Part shown: in pieces, positions 17,245-26,735 of the stretch
How the letters are laid out: every line of letters starts with the position of its first letter
Position numbering within the stretch: the first letter of the stretch is position 1
Assembly: GCF_015291745.1 (NCBI RefSeq)
Contig: NZ_CP030059.1
Location: 1,081,501 to 1,145,500, forward strand
Source: Bradyrhizobium sp. CCBAU 53351
GTDB lineage: Bacteria > Pseudomonadota > Alphaproteobacteria > Rhizobiales > Xanthobacteraceae
Length of the DNA: 64,000 bases
Reading direction: 5' to 3'
Made by a program: the position numbers and the translations under genes
The notes under the pieces: model-generated
What the model was told of the DNA's origin: nothing
The model's database searches: none
Seen by the model: the letters and a program-made list of their open reading frames with translations, nothing else

Positions 17245-18030
17245 TTACGGTTCCTCCCGCACAAATCGATTCCGCAACGTCCCGACGCCCGTGATGTCGA
17301 TCTCCACGACATCGCCGTGCTTGATGTCCGGCGAGGCGCCGTCGGTGCCCATCCAGATCACATCGCCAGGCCACAAGGTAAAATACTTGGTCAGCTCGAC
17401 CAGGAACGGCACCACGCCGAAGATCATGTCGCCGGTCACGAAGCGGTTGGTCTCCTTGCCGTTGACCCGAACCACCGTTTCCATCTTCGCGAGATCCACC
17501 TCGGTCTCGATCCACGGGCCCATCGGCTTGAACGTGTCGGCGTTCTTCGAGCGCCACAGGCTCCGGTCGGCCTTTTGCCAGCTCCGCTCGCTGACGTCGT
17601 TGCCGATGGTGTAGCCGAACACGCAATCCATCGCGTTTTCGTTGGTGAGATGCTTCACCTTCTTGCCGATGACGACGACGAGCTCGCCTTCATAGTGGAT
17701 CTTCTCCGTCGCAAAGGACGGGATCACCACGTCCTCGTCATGCGCGATCAGCGCATTCTGGGCGCGATAGCCGATCTCGGGGCGGTCTGGCACAGCCGGT
17801 ACAGTGCCGGCCTTGTCGGCGGCCTCCTTCAGGTGCTTGAGGTAGTTCAAGCCGACGCAATAGAAGGTGCGGGGGATCAGGGGCAGCTCGATCTTCACAT
17901 CCGACAGCGCATGCGTGCGCGACGAGCGCTGCCATTCACCAAAGGGCTCGCCCTCGACCGCGACGACCTTGTCGCCCTCGATGATCCCCCACGAGGTCTT
18001 GCCCGCAGCGGTGAATTTCAACCAGCGCAT
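17245..18030 (-). CDS. Fumarylacetoacetate hydrolase-family protein
   Basis: A 261-residue FAH-type C-C hydrolase, isomerase or hydratase. It shows FYCVGLNYLKHLKEA, the metal ligands in IHYEGELVVVIGKK, and FGYTIGNDVSERSWQ, with the C-terminal LWPGDVIWMGTDG. It acts on oxo-acid ring-cleavage or side-chain products; the exact substrate cannot be told. It is the last gene of a three-gene minus-strand operon, 15 bp after the monooxygenase. Confidence 0.9.
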   Translation of the reverse strand: MRWLKFTAAGKTSWGIIEGDKVVAVEGEPFGEWQRSSRTHALSDVKIELPLIPRTFYCVGLNYLKHLKEAADKAGTVPAVPDRPEIGYRAQNALIAHDEDVVIPSFATEKIHYEGELVVVIGKKVKHLTNENAMDCVFGYTIGNDVSERSWQKADRSLWRSKNADTFKPMGPWIETEVDLAKMETVVRVNGKETNRFVTGDMIFGVVPFLVELTKYFTLWPGDVIWMGTDGASPDIKHGDVVEIDITGVGTLRNRFVREEP

Positions 18031-18045
18031 GCTGTGTCCTCGTCG

Positions 18046-19413
18046 TTATTCCGCGGCATCGCGCGGCTGCACCTTCCAGGCGCCGGCCGCCGGCCGCTTC
18101 AGTCCGAGATTCTCTCGCAGCGTCTTGCCGCGATAATCCTTCTGGAACAGGCCTCGGCGCTGCAGCTCTGGCACGATATGCTGGACGAAATCGGCGTAGG
18201 AGCCGGGGACGTAGGTTGCCGCGATGACAAAGCCGTCGCAGCCGCGCTCGACGAACATTTCCTCGAGCTTGTCGGCGATCTCCTTGGGGCCGCCGACCAT
18301 CGCGTCCTGGACCTGGCCGCGGCCGGAGAAGGTGACGAAGTCGCGCGCGCTCGGATTGCTCTTGCCCGAAGCCTTCAGCACGCCGTCGCGGATGCCCAGA
18401 ATGCCCTGCATGCTCTTCAGCTCGTCCGTGGTCAGCGGCTCGTCGAGATCCTTGGAGGCGAAGTCATAGTTGAGGGCTTCGGCGAGCAACGACAGCGCAT
18501 CGATCTGCAGAGGCAGCTTGTTGATCAGCGCCATCTTGTCCTCGGCCTCCGCCTTGGTCGCGGCGCAGACCGGCGTCGTCAGATTGCAAAGGAACATCTG
18601 GTCGGGGTCGCGGCCCGCCTTGGCGGCCTCGTTGCGCACGGCTGCATAGCCGTCCTTGGCGGCCTGAAGATTGCGCGCAGCAGTGAAGATCACCTCGCCC
18701 CATCGCCCCGCAAAGCGCTGGCCACGGCCGGAGGCGCCGGCCTGGATGATGACGGGGTGGCCTTGGCTCGAGCGCGGCACGGTGAAAGGCCCGCGCGACT
18801 TGAAGGACGCGCCCTTGTGATCGAGCCGCTTCACCTTGGTCGGATCGGCAAAGCGGCCGGTCTTCTTGTCCATGATGAGCGCGCCGTCCTCCCAGGTGTC
18901 CCAATGACCGAGCACGACCTCCATGAACTCGTCGGCCTTGTCGTAGCGGGAATCATGTTCGGGATGGGAGTCGCGCCCCATGTTGAGGGCTTCGCCGTCG
19001 TTGAGCGAGGTCACGACGTTCCAGCCCGCGCGCCCGCCGGACATCAGGTCGAGCGTCGCGAACCGGCGCGCGACGTCGAATGGTTCGTAATAGGTGGTCG
19101 AGCATGTCGCGCCCAAGCCGAGCTTCTCGGTGACCATGCCCATCGTGGTCAGCACGATCAGCGGATCCATCTTCACGCAGCGGATGCCGTATTCGACGGT
19201 GTGGGCGTGGTCGTTGCCATAGCGGTCCGGCATCGCCAGGCGATCGTCGAAGAAGGCCATGTGGAACTTGCCGGCTTCGAGAATTCCGGCGATCGCCTGA
19301 TAATAGTCCGCCGACATGGAATCGTCGCGCGAGTCGGGATGCCGCCAGGAGCTCGGCAAATTGGTGCAGTTCTGCGCCTGGAGGAAGCCGACCAGGACCA
19401 TCTGTCGATTCAT
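18046..19413 (-). CDS. LLM-class FMN-dependent monooxygenase (NtaA/SnaA/DmoA family)
   Basis: A 455-residue bacterial-luciferase-like monooxygenase using reduced FMN, of the nitrilotriacetate or sulfide monooxygenase type. Motifs include GKFHMAFFDDRLAMPDRYG, LGLGATCSTTYYEPFDVARRFATLDLMSGGRAGWNVVTS, and RGPFTVPRSSQGHPVIIQAGAS. The ATG at 19413 is preferred because GGAG lies nine bases upstream; an ATG at 19428 lacks a site. It needs a flavin reductase, and none is encoded nearby. Confidence 0.92.
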   Translation of the reverse strand: MNRQMVLVGFLQAQNCTNLPSSWRHPDSRDDSMSADYYQAIAGILEAGKFHMAFFDDRLAMPDRYGNDHAHTVEYGIRCVKMDPLIVLTTMGMVTEKLGLGATCSTTYYEPFDVARRFATLDLMSGGRAGWNVVTSLNDGEALNMGRDSHPEHDSRYDKADEFMEVVLGHWDTWEDGALIMDKKTGRFADPTKVKRLDHKGASFKSRGPFTVPRSSQGHPVIIQAGASGRGQRFAGRWGEVIFTAARNLQAAKDGYAAVRNEAAKAGRDPDQMFLCNLTTPVCAATKAEAEDKMALINKLPLQIDALSLLAEALNYDFASKDLDEPLTTDELKSMQGILGIRDGVLKASGKSNPSARDFVTFSGRGQVQDAMVGGPKEIADKLEEMFVERGCDGFVIAATYVPGSYADFVQHIVPELQRRGLFQKDYRGKTLRENLGLKRPAAGAWKVQPRDAAE

Positions 19414-19432
19414 GCTGCTGTTCTCCATTCCG

Positions 19433-20485
19433 TCAGGCCAGATCGAGCACGGTGTCGAGCCGGTAGTCCCGCGCCAGCGCGCGCAGCTTCTCCCAGGTGG
19501 CATCCTCGATCTCGATGCCGTCGCGCAGGCGCTGCTGCTCGCGCAGGCCCTCGATCTCGCCGGGATAGTAGACGCCCGTGCTGCCCTCGGACGGCGGCGT
19601 CGATTTCAGATAGTGCGCGAACTCGGCGACCTCGCGCTTGAACTCCGCTAGCTGCCGGAACGCGGCGACGTTAAACACCGCCATGAAGCATCCGTCATTG
19701 TGCCGCCCCGTCGGCTCGACGCCGAAGCCGAGACCGGTCAGCAAGCCGCACAGCACCTCGACCATCGCGGCGAGGCCGCTGCCCTTGTAGCCTTCGGTGC
19801 CGCCGAGCGGCAGCAGTGCGCCGCCCTTGCGGTATTGCGTGGGATCGGTGGTGTGCCGTCCAGCGGCGTCGATGATCCATCCCGTTGGAATGTCCTCGCC
19901 GCGCGTGACCGCAAGCTGGATCTTCCCGGCCGCGACCGCCGAGGTCGCCATGTCCAGATAGAACGGCGCATCGAGATCGGACGGCACCGCGATCGAGATC
20001 GGGTTGGTGCCGAGCCGCGCCTCCTTGCCCCCGAAAGGCGCCACGTGCTTCGGCGAGCGGCCGGAATCCGCCGTCGCGATCCCGATCATGCCTGCGCGCA
20101 TCGCCATCAGGGGATAGGCGGCGAGGCGGCCGACATGGCTCTGCCGGAACACGGTGCACGCCGCGACGTTCGCCGTCTTGGCCTTCTCGATCGTCAGCGC
20201 CATCGCCTTGGCGTTGACGTGGAAGCCAAAGCCCCAATGGCCGTCGATCACGGTCGTGGTCGGCGATTCCTGGACGATGGTCCATTCGGCGCCGGGAACG
20301 ATGTGGCCGGCCTTGATGCGGTCGATATAGGTGGGAATAGCGATGACGCCGTGGGAATCGTGGCCGGCGAGATTGGCGTTGACGCAACCGCTTGCGACGG
20401 CGTCGGCCTCTTCCTCGGAGGCTCCGGCGGCGCGGAGCAGGGCGGCGCTGACGCGCGTGAGGCGATCGGCCTTGACGATCGGCAT
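19433..20485 (-). CDS. Malate/L-lactate dehydrogenase-type (Ldh2) oxidoreductase
   Basis: A 350-residue NAD(P)-dependent reductase of the Ldh_2 fold (malate, ureidoglycolate, sulfolactate and imine reductase relatives). It has the motif HDSHGVIAIPTYIDRIKAGHIVPGAEW with the active-site His near residue 56, the block ACTVFRQSHVGRLAAYPLMA, and LGTNPISIAVPSD. It is first in the operon with the monooxygenase (19 bp away) and the FAH hydrolase, suggesting degradation of one hydroxy- or oxo-acid-like compound. Confidence 0.9.
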   Translation of the reverse strand: MPIVKADRLTRVSAALLRAAGASEEEADAVASGCVNANLAGHDSHGVIAIPTYIDRIKAGHIVPGAEWTIVQESPTTTVIDGHWGFGFHVNAKAMALTIEKAKTANVAACTVFRQSHVGRLAAYPLMAMRAGMIGIATADSGRSPKHVAPFGGKEARLGTNPISIAVPSDLDAPFYLDMATSAVAAGKIQLAVTRGEDIPTGWIIDAAGRHTTDPTQYRKGGALLPLGGTEGYKGSGLAAMVEVLCGLLTGLGFGVEPTGRHNDGCFMAVFNVAAFRQLAEFKREVAEFAHYLKSTPPSEGSTGVYYPGEIEGLREQQRLRDGIEIEDATWEKLRALARDYRLDTVLDLA

Positions 20486-20782
20486 GGCGTTCCCCGAGGT
20501 TCGTGCCCTTGGCGGGCGCTGGTTGTTAAGGCCATCGTCTCAAAGCGCGGCGGCGATATCAATCTCCCGTAAACCAATACAGGGCTGCAGATTCGTAAAG
20601 AGAACGCGCCTTTGGTCGAAGACCCGTCCCGCGCGGCGGTATTTTCGGCAGTTTGGCGCATCCCGTTCGCAGCTCGTTCACTTTGATTGACGGTTTGCGG
20701 CGCGCAATAACGACCACTTAGGCGATGGCCATTCATAAAGTCACCCGGGAGAAACTGGCAGAATGCCTCGGGAGCTGAGATC

Positions 20783-23700
20783 GTGCCGACGACACTCGCG
20801 CGCACCTTTGCGGCGTTGAGCGCCATCAACGAAGCGATTCTCTATGCGAAATCGCCGGACGAGCTGTACCAGAAGGTCTGCGACGCCGGGTTTTCGAGCG
20901 GGGACTTTTTGGCCGTGGCCGTGTTCCTGGCCGAACCGGACGGCCGTCTGTTGCAATTCGCCGCCGGCTGCGGCGACGACATTCCGCGACTGCGCTCGAT
21001 CGTGATCACGACGGAAGCCGGCACCCCGGAAGGGTCGGGCGTCGGCGGCGAGGCGTTTCGCGACCAGAAGCTGTGCGTCAGCAATGATTATCTGAACGAT
21101 CCGCGCTCGCTGGCGTGGCGCGAGGGCGCGGCCTCGGCCGGCATCGGCGCGGCTGCCGCGCTGCCGCTGCTCTGCAACGGCAAGAGCGTCGGCGTGCTCT
21201 ACGTGACCCGCCGCGAAGCCGGCTCGCTGAACGAGCAGATGGTGTCGCTGTTCGAGCGCATGTCGGCGAACATTTCCTATGCGCTGGACAATTTCGCGCG
21301 CGCGACCGCGCAGCAGACCACCGAGCGGGCTGCGCGGCGGCTCAATCGCATGTTCGGCGCGCTCAGCGCCACCAACGAGGCCATCCTGCGCGCCAAGACC
21401 GAGCAGGAGCTGTACCAGCTCGTATGCGACGCTTCCGTCCACGGCGGCAAGTCGCTGGCGACCATCGTGCTGCTCCGCGAGCCGGATTCCCACTGGATGA
21501 AGCCGGTCGCCGCCACCGGACAGAACCTGGAGCTCGTCACCCAGGCACGCTATTCGGTCGACCCGGATAATCCTTTTGGCAGAGGCATCTCAGGCGAGGT
21601 GTTCCGGACGCAGAAGGCCATCGTCGAGGACGACCTCGCCAGCCGCACCAGGGGCTCGCCCTGGGAGCAGGCTAACGTCAATACCGGCGTCGCCGCCTGC
21701 GTGGTCGCGCCCCTGGTCAAGCGCGGCGAAAGTGTCGGCGTGCTGTTGTTCTTCATCAGCCGCTCCTGGGCCAAGGACGAGGAGATCGTCGCGCTGCTGC
21801 TGCGCATGGCGGAGAACGTCTCGTTCGCCATCGAGAATTTCGGCCGGGAGTCCGAAAAGGCCCGCATCTCGGCGGAGGAGGAACGCCTGGCGCGCATGTA
21901 CGCCGCGCTCAGCGCCACCAATGAAGCGATCATCCGTGCGACGTCGCGCGCCGAGCTGTTCGATCTCGTCTGCGAAGCCTCGGTGCAAGGCGGCAAATTC
22001 GGCTCGGCCACGATCGCGCTCGCTGAGCCCGCCTCCGAGCTGCTGCGCGTCGTCGCCTCCGCAGGGCCGAACTCCGACGAAGTGCGCAGCCTCAAATTTG
22101 CAACGACGGACGAGGTGCCGGAAGGACGAGGCCTCACCGGAACGTGTTTCCGCACGCGAAAGCCGTGCCTGACCAACGACCTGCTGGCCGACGACCGTCT
22201 CAAGCCGTGGTACGACAGCGCGCGCCGCACCGGCGTCAAATCCTCCGCGGCGTTGCCGCTGCTCAACGGCGATCGCACCGAGGGCGTGTTCCTGTTCAAT
22301 TCCCTGGAGATCGGCACGTTCACGCCCGAGCTGGTCGAGCTGCTGGAACGTCTTGCGCGCAACGTGTCATTCGCGATCGCAAATCTCGACCGCGCCGAGG
22401 AGAAGGCCAAGGCTGACAAGCAGCGAAACCGGCTGAGCGGCATGTTCGCGGCGTTGAGCGCCACCAACGAAGCCATCATGCGTGCCGAGACCCGCGAGGA
22501 GCTGTTCGACGTTGCATGTCAGGCAGCCGTGCTGGGCGACATGTTCGCCTCGGCGACGATTGGAATCATCGACGAGGCATCCGAGCTGGTCCGGGTCGTC
22601 GCCGTGAAGGGGCGGCTCCAGGAGCGGATGGTCGGGCGCACCTGCGCGATTTCCGCAGATCACCCCGAGGGCCAGGGAATCATCGGAATCTCGCTGCGGA
22701 CGTGCCGGCCGAGCGTCATCAACGACTATATGCACGACCCGCGCTCGGCGCACTGGCGCTCCAAGGCCGTCGAGGACGGCACTCGTGCCGCTGCAAGCTT
22801 CCCGCTGCTGCGCGACGGCCGCAAGCCGATCGGCATCCTGCTGTTCCTCGCTCCGGAGGAGGACACATTCACGCCCGACCTGGTCGAGCTGCTGGCCCGC
22901 CTTGCGGAAAACGTCTCGTTCGCACTCGACAATTTCGAGCGTGCGGAGGAGAAGGCCCGCACCGAGGCGCAGAAGGAGCGCCTGAGGCGCATGTTCGCGG
23001 CGCTGAGCGCGACCAACGAGGCGATCATGCGGGCGAAGTCGCGCGCCGAGCTGTTCGATCTCGTGTGTCTTGCGGCGTCGAACGGTGCCAAGTTCACCTC
23101 GACCACCATCGCGCTGGCACGGGCCGACAGCGATCAGCTGGAAATCGTGGCGAGCGCCGGCCCCTCCGCCGACACCACGCGCAACGTCCGCCTCTCCATC
23201 GACCCCGAGCGGCCCGAAGGACGCGGGATGAGCGGCACGGCGTTCCGCACGCGCCAGCCCTGCATCAGCAACGACTATCTCAACGACCAGCGCGTGAGCG
23301 CCTTCCACGCCGTGGTGCGCGGCGACGGCGCGCGCTCCGGCGCGGCATTTCCGCTCATCGTGCACGACCAGGCCGTCGGCGTCATGATCTACATGTCGAC
23401 CGAGCCGGCGACTTTCACGACCGAGTTCGTCGAGCTGTTGCAGCGACTCGCCGACAACGTCGCCTTCGCGGTGGAGAATTTCGATCGCGCCGACGCCAAG
23501 AACCAGGCGGACGAGCGGATCGAGTATCTCGCCTCGCATGACAGCCTGACCGACCTTCCGAATCGCGAGACTTTCAACGCGCTGCTGCGCGAGGCGATCG
23601 CCACGGCGGAGCGGCACGATCACCGCTTTGCCGTGCTGTTCATCGATCTCGACCGCTTCAAGGTCATCAACGATTCGCTGGGGCACGAGGCTGGCGACCT

Positions 23701-24895
23701 GCTCCTGCTCGAAGTGGCCAACCGCCTGCGCGGCGCGCTGCGGGCAAGCGACGTGGTGGCGCGGCTCGGCGGCGACGAATTCGTGGTGATCCTCGACCAG
23801 TGCGGCGAGATCGACGACGTTCAGCACATCGCGACCGAGATCCTGGCCGCGCTCGCCCAGCCCATGGAACTGGCCGGGCACGAGTGCCACACCACGGCTT
23901 CGATCGGCATCGCGATGTATCCGGCCAACGGCTCCGACGCGCAGACGCTGACCAAGAACGCCGACATGGCGATGTATCTCGCCAAGGAAGACGGCAAGAA
24001 CGGCTATCGCTTCTTCTCCAAGGAAGTGAGGACGCAGTCGATCGAGCGGCTGTCGCTGGAGAGCGCGCTGCGCCGGGCGCTGGAGCGCGGGCAGTTCTCG
24101 CTGAACTACCAGCCCAAGGTGGAGATGGCGACCGGCCAGATCACCGGCGTGGAGGCGCTGCTGCGCTGGAACCATCCCGAGCTCGGCAATGTCTCGCCGG
24201 CGCAGTTCATTCCGCTTGCGGAGGAAACCGGGCTGATCGTGCCGATCGGCCGCTGGGTGCTCAACGAGGCCTGCGCGCAGGCTATGGCCTGGCAGCGCCG
24301 CGGCCTGCTGCCGTTGTCGATGGCGGTCAATTTGTCGCCGCGGCAGTTCGCTGACGAGCATCTGCTGCAGGACGTCGACGAGGCGCTGGCGGCCAGCGGC
24401 ATGTCGCCGGTGCTGCTGCAGCTCGAAGTCACCGAGAGCATGATGATGCGCAATGTCGGCCGCGCGCTCAAGGTGCTCGACGCCATCCAGAGCCGCGGCA
24501 TTCGCCTCGCCATCGACGATTTCGGCACCGGCTATTCGTCGATGTCGCTGATGAAGCACTTCCCGATCGACACCATCAAGATCGACCGTTCCTTCGTGCG
24601 GGATTTGCCGCAGGATTCGGAAGACCAGGCGATCGCACAGGCGATCATCAGCATGGGCAAGGCGCTCGGCATGACCGTCGTCGCCGAAGGCGTCGAGAAT
24701 GCCGAGCAGGAGGCCTTCCTGCGCACCCATGGCTGCGACGAGATGCAGGGCTTCCTGATCTCGAAACCGGTACCTGCGCGCGAGATGGCCGAGCTGCTGC
24801 GGCCGATGGTGCTGCCGATCGCCCCGCCGCTCCAGCCGGAGCCGGACGCCGTCGCCACGGAAGCCGCGGCGTCACGGCTGAAACGCGCCGTCTGA
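20783..24895 (+). CDS. Five-GAF GGDEF-EAL cyclic-di-GMP signalling protein
   Basis: A 1370-residue cytoplasmic sensor with no membrane segments. Five GAF domains start near residues 8, 186, 370, 551 and 734, each opening with a version of FAALSATNEAI(M/I)RA and ending with V(S/A)FA(L/I)(D/E)NF followed by a charged coiled coil. A GGDEF domain begins near 910 with intact RLGGDEFVVI near 994, and an EAL domain has GVEALLRWNHPE near 1122 and DDFGTGYSS. Both catalytic sites look complete, so synthase and phosphodiesterase activities are possible. The GTG start is at the first sensible position. The gene is alone. Confidence 0.93.
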   Translation: MPTTLARTFAALSAINEAILYAKSPDELYQKVCDAGFSSGDFLAVAVFLAEPDGRLLQFAAGCGDDIPRLRSIVITTEAGTPEGSGVGGEAFRDQKLCVSNDYLNDPRSLAWREGAASAGIGAAAALPLLCNGKSVGVLYVTRREAGSLNEQMVSLFERMSANISYALDNFARATAQQTTERAARRLNRMFGALSATNEAILRAKTEQELYQLVCDASVHGGKSLATIVLLREPDSHWMKPVAATGQNLELVTQARYSVDPDNPFGRGISGEVFRTQKAIVEDDLASRTRGSPWEQANVNTGVAACVVAPLVKRGESVGVLLFFISRSWAKDEEIVALLLRMAENVSFAIENFGRESEKARISAEEERLARMYAALSATNEAIIRATSRAELFDLVCEASVQGGKFGSATIALAEPASELLRVVASAGPNSDEVRSLKFATTDEVPEGRGLTGTCFRTRKPCLTNDLLADDRLKPWYDSARRTGVKSSAALPLLNGDRTEGVFLFNSLEIGTFTPELVELLERLARNVSFAIANLDRAEEKAKADKQRNRLSGMFAALSATNEAIMRAETREELFDVACQAAVLGDMFASATIGIIDEASELVRVVAVKGRLQERMVGRTCAISADHPEGQGIIGISLRTCRPSVINDYMHDPRSAHWRSKAVEDGTRAAASFPLLRDGRKPIGILLFLAPEEDTFTPDLVELLARLAENVSFALDNFERAEEKARTEAQKERLRRMFAALSATNEAIMRAKSRAELFDLVCLAASNGAKFTSTTIALARADSDQLEIVASAGPSADTTRNVRLSIDPERPEGRGMSGTAFRTRQPCISNDYLNDQRVSAFHAVVRGDGARSGAAFPLIVHDQAVGVMIYMSTEPATFTTEFVELLQRLADNVAFAVENFDRADAKNQADERIEYLASHDSLTDLPNRETFNALLREAIATAERHDHRFAVLFIDLDRFKVINDSLGHEAGDLLLLEVANRLRGALRASDVVARLGGDEFVVILDQCGEIDDVQHIATEILAALAQPMELAGHECHTTASIGIAMYPANGSDAQTLTKNADMAMYLAKEDGKNGYRFFSKEVRTQSIERLSLESALRRALERGQFSLNYQPKVEMATGQITGVEALLRWNHPELGNVSPAQFIPLAEETGLIVPIGRWVLNEACAQAMAWQRRGLLPLSMAVNLSPRQFADEHLLQDVDEALAASGMSPVLLQLEVTESMMMRNVGRALKVLDAIQSRGIRLAIDDFGTGYSSMSLMKHFPIDTIKIDRSFVRDLPQDSEDQAIAQAIISMGKALGMTVVAEGVENAEQEAFLRTHGCDEMQGFLISKPVPAREMAELLRPMVLPIAPPLQPEPDAVATEAAASRLKRAV

Positions 24896-24917
24896 CGGCT
24901 GCGGCTGCGTTGATTGC

Positions 24918-25910
24918 CTAACGCGGCCTGAACGGATGTGCCGTCTGGTGCCAGGCCCAGGCGGTTCGGATCACCGTAGCCAGGTCGGAATGGCGCGGCA
25001 CGAAGTTCAGCACCTTTCGCGCGGCAGACGGATCTGCGACCAGATAGGTGGGATCGCCGGCGCGGCGCGGCTTGACGGTGTGCGGCACCTCGCGTCCGGT
25101 CTCCTGCCTGATGGCGTTGAGGATCTCGCGCACGGAGAAGCCGGCTCCGGTGCCGAGATTGAAGCTGCCGCCGGCATGTCCGCCTTCCAGAAGCTTCAGG
25201 GCCGCGACATGCGCCGCCGCAAGGTCGGTGACGTGAATGTAGTCGCGGATCGCGGTTCCGTCAGGCGTCTCGTAGTCGTCGCCGAACACTGCGAAGTCGA
25301 CATGGCCCTGCAGCGCCATCATGGCGCGGGGGATGAGATGGGTTTCATTGTCGCGCAGCTCGCCGATGCCGCCGGCGGGATCGGCACCGCTGGCGTTGAA
25401 ATAACGCAGGCAGAACGCGCCGAAGCCATAGGCTGAGCGGTAGTCGGCGAGCATCCGCTCGATCATCCATTTCGATGCGCCGTAGGGGTTGATCGGTGCG
25501 CAGGGAAAGTCTTCCGGCAGTTCCTTCGAATCGGCATTGCCGTAGACGGCGCCGGTCGAGGAGAACACGATGCGCTGGCAGCCTGCGTTGCGCATCGCCT
25601 GCAACAGCGACAGCGTTCCCTGCACATTGTTGACATAGTATTTCTGCGGATCGGTCATGGATTCGCCGACCAGGCTCGCCGCCGCGAAATGCATCACCGC
25701 CGTGATCTCGTGGTCGGCGAAGGCGCGTGCCAGCGCCGCGCCGTCGAGCAGATCGCCCGTGACCAGGGGGCCGGCAACGAAGCTGCGATGGCCTGTCGAG
25801 AGATTGTCATAAACGATGGGCTGATAGCCGGCGGCGGTCAATGCGCGGCAGGCATGCGAGCCAATGTAGCCCGCGCCCCCGGTGACGAGGACGGTCGGTC
25901 GGTCTGTCAT
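24918..25910 (-). CDS. galE: UDP-glucose 4-epimerase
   Basis: A 330-residue extended SDR making UDP-galactose for surface polysaccharide. The NAD site TGGAGYIGSHACRAL, the catalytic Ser in VFSSTGAVYG and Tyr/Lys in NPYGASKWMIERML are all present. It is called exoB in rhizobial exopolysaccharide loci. It lies 21 bp after the wecB-like gene, as the distal gene of the minus-strand polysaccharide operon. Confidence 0.94.
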   Translation of the reverse strand: MTDRPTVLVTGGAGYIGSHACRALTAAGYQPIVYDNLSTGHRSFVAGPLVTGDLLDGAALARAFADHEITAVMHFAAASLVGESMTDPQKYYVNNVQGTLSLLQAMRNAGCQRIVFSSTGAVYGNADSKELPEDFPCAPINPYGASKWMIERMLADYRSAYGFGAFCLRYFNASGADPAGGIGELRDNETHLIPRAMMALQGHVDFAVFGDDYETPDGTAIRDYIHVTDLAAAHVAALKLLEGGHAGGSFNLGTGAGFSVREILNAIRQETGREVPHTVKPRRAGDPTYLVADPSAARKVLNFVPRHSDLATVIRTAWAWHQTAHPFRPR

Positions 25911-25931
25911 GTCGTGTCTTCTGCTCTTCTC

Positions 25932-26735
25932 TTAGCGGAGGGGTCGTTTGCGGCTGAAGAGAAGATAGAGCGCGCGGGGGTTGGTGGTCAAATAGCGCCA
26001 GAACAGGCGCCGCGGCTCGAGCAAGGTGCGCCAGACCCATTCGAGTCCGATCTTCTGCATCCATTGCGGCGCGCGGGAACGGCTTCCTGACAGGAAGTTG
26101 AACAGCCCGCCCGATGTCTTGATAACGCCAACATTGGTGAGGTGCGGCGTGAATTCCTTCACGAATGCCTGCTCGTTGGGCACCCCCAACGCGACCCACA
26201 GATAATCAGGCGCAAGTGCGTTGATCTCATCGACCTTTGCGCGCAGCGCCTCGCCTCGCAGATAGCCGTGGCTGTACCCGACGATCCTGAGATTGGGATA
26301 CATCTTCTGGACGTTCTCGACGGCCGCGGCGTTCTCCGCCTCGCTGGCGCCCAACATGTAGAAGGTGCGGCCGGCCGCTTCCGCCTTGCGCGCGACGACG
26401 TGGAACAGGTCCGTGGTGGCCACGCGCTCGGGCAGCGGAAACCAGGATTGCAGCTTCGAGGCGGCGACCAGCGGCTGACCGTCCGCATTGATCAGATCGG
26501 CGGCGCGGAACAGATGCTCGGTCTGCGGCTCGGTCGAGCAGCGCGCCAGCACCTCGCCATTGGCCGAGGTCAGGAACAGCGGACGGCCGATACGGTGATT
26601 GGGATCGGTCGCCTCGATCATGAAATCGGCGGTGGCTTCCAGGTCGAGCGCGGCCATGCGAAGCCCGCCGACGGTGATCCGCGGCACGTCGGCAGTCGCT
26701 GCCCGTCCATCGAGGTTGACGCGGCGCTCAAGCAT
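25932..26735 (-). CDS. WecB/TagA/CpsF-family glycosyltransferase (GT26)
   Basis: A 267-residue protein adding a second sugar (often ManNAcA or glucose) to a lipid-linked carrier. Family features are LTSANGEVLARCS, the INADGQPLVAASKL region with its conserved Asp-Gly, FYMLGASEAENAAAVENVQKMYPNLRIVGYSHGY, and LWVALGVPNEQAFVKEF. Its first 8 bp overlap the 3' end of the co-polymerase gene, implying translational coupling. The sugar is unknown. Confidence 0.9.
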   Translation of the reverse strand: MLERRVNLDGRAATADVPRITVGGLRMAALDLEATADFMIEATDPNHRIGRPLFLTSANGEVLARCSTEPQTEHLFRAADLINADGQPLVAASKLQSWFPLPERVATTDLFHVVARKAEAAGRTFYMLGASEAENAAAVENVQKMYPNLRIVGYSHGYLRGEALRAKVDEINALAPDYLWVALGVPNEQAFVKEFTPHLTNVGVIKTSGGLFNFLSGSRSRAPQWMQKIGLEWVWRTLLEPRRLFWRYLTTNPRALYLLFSRKRPLR

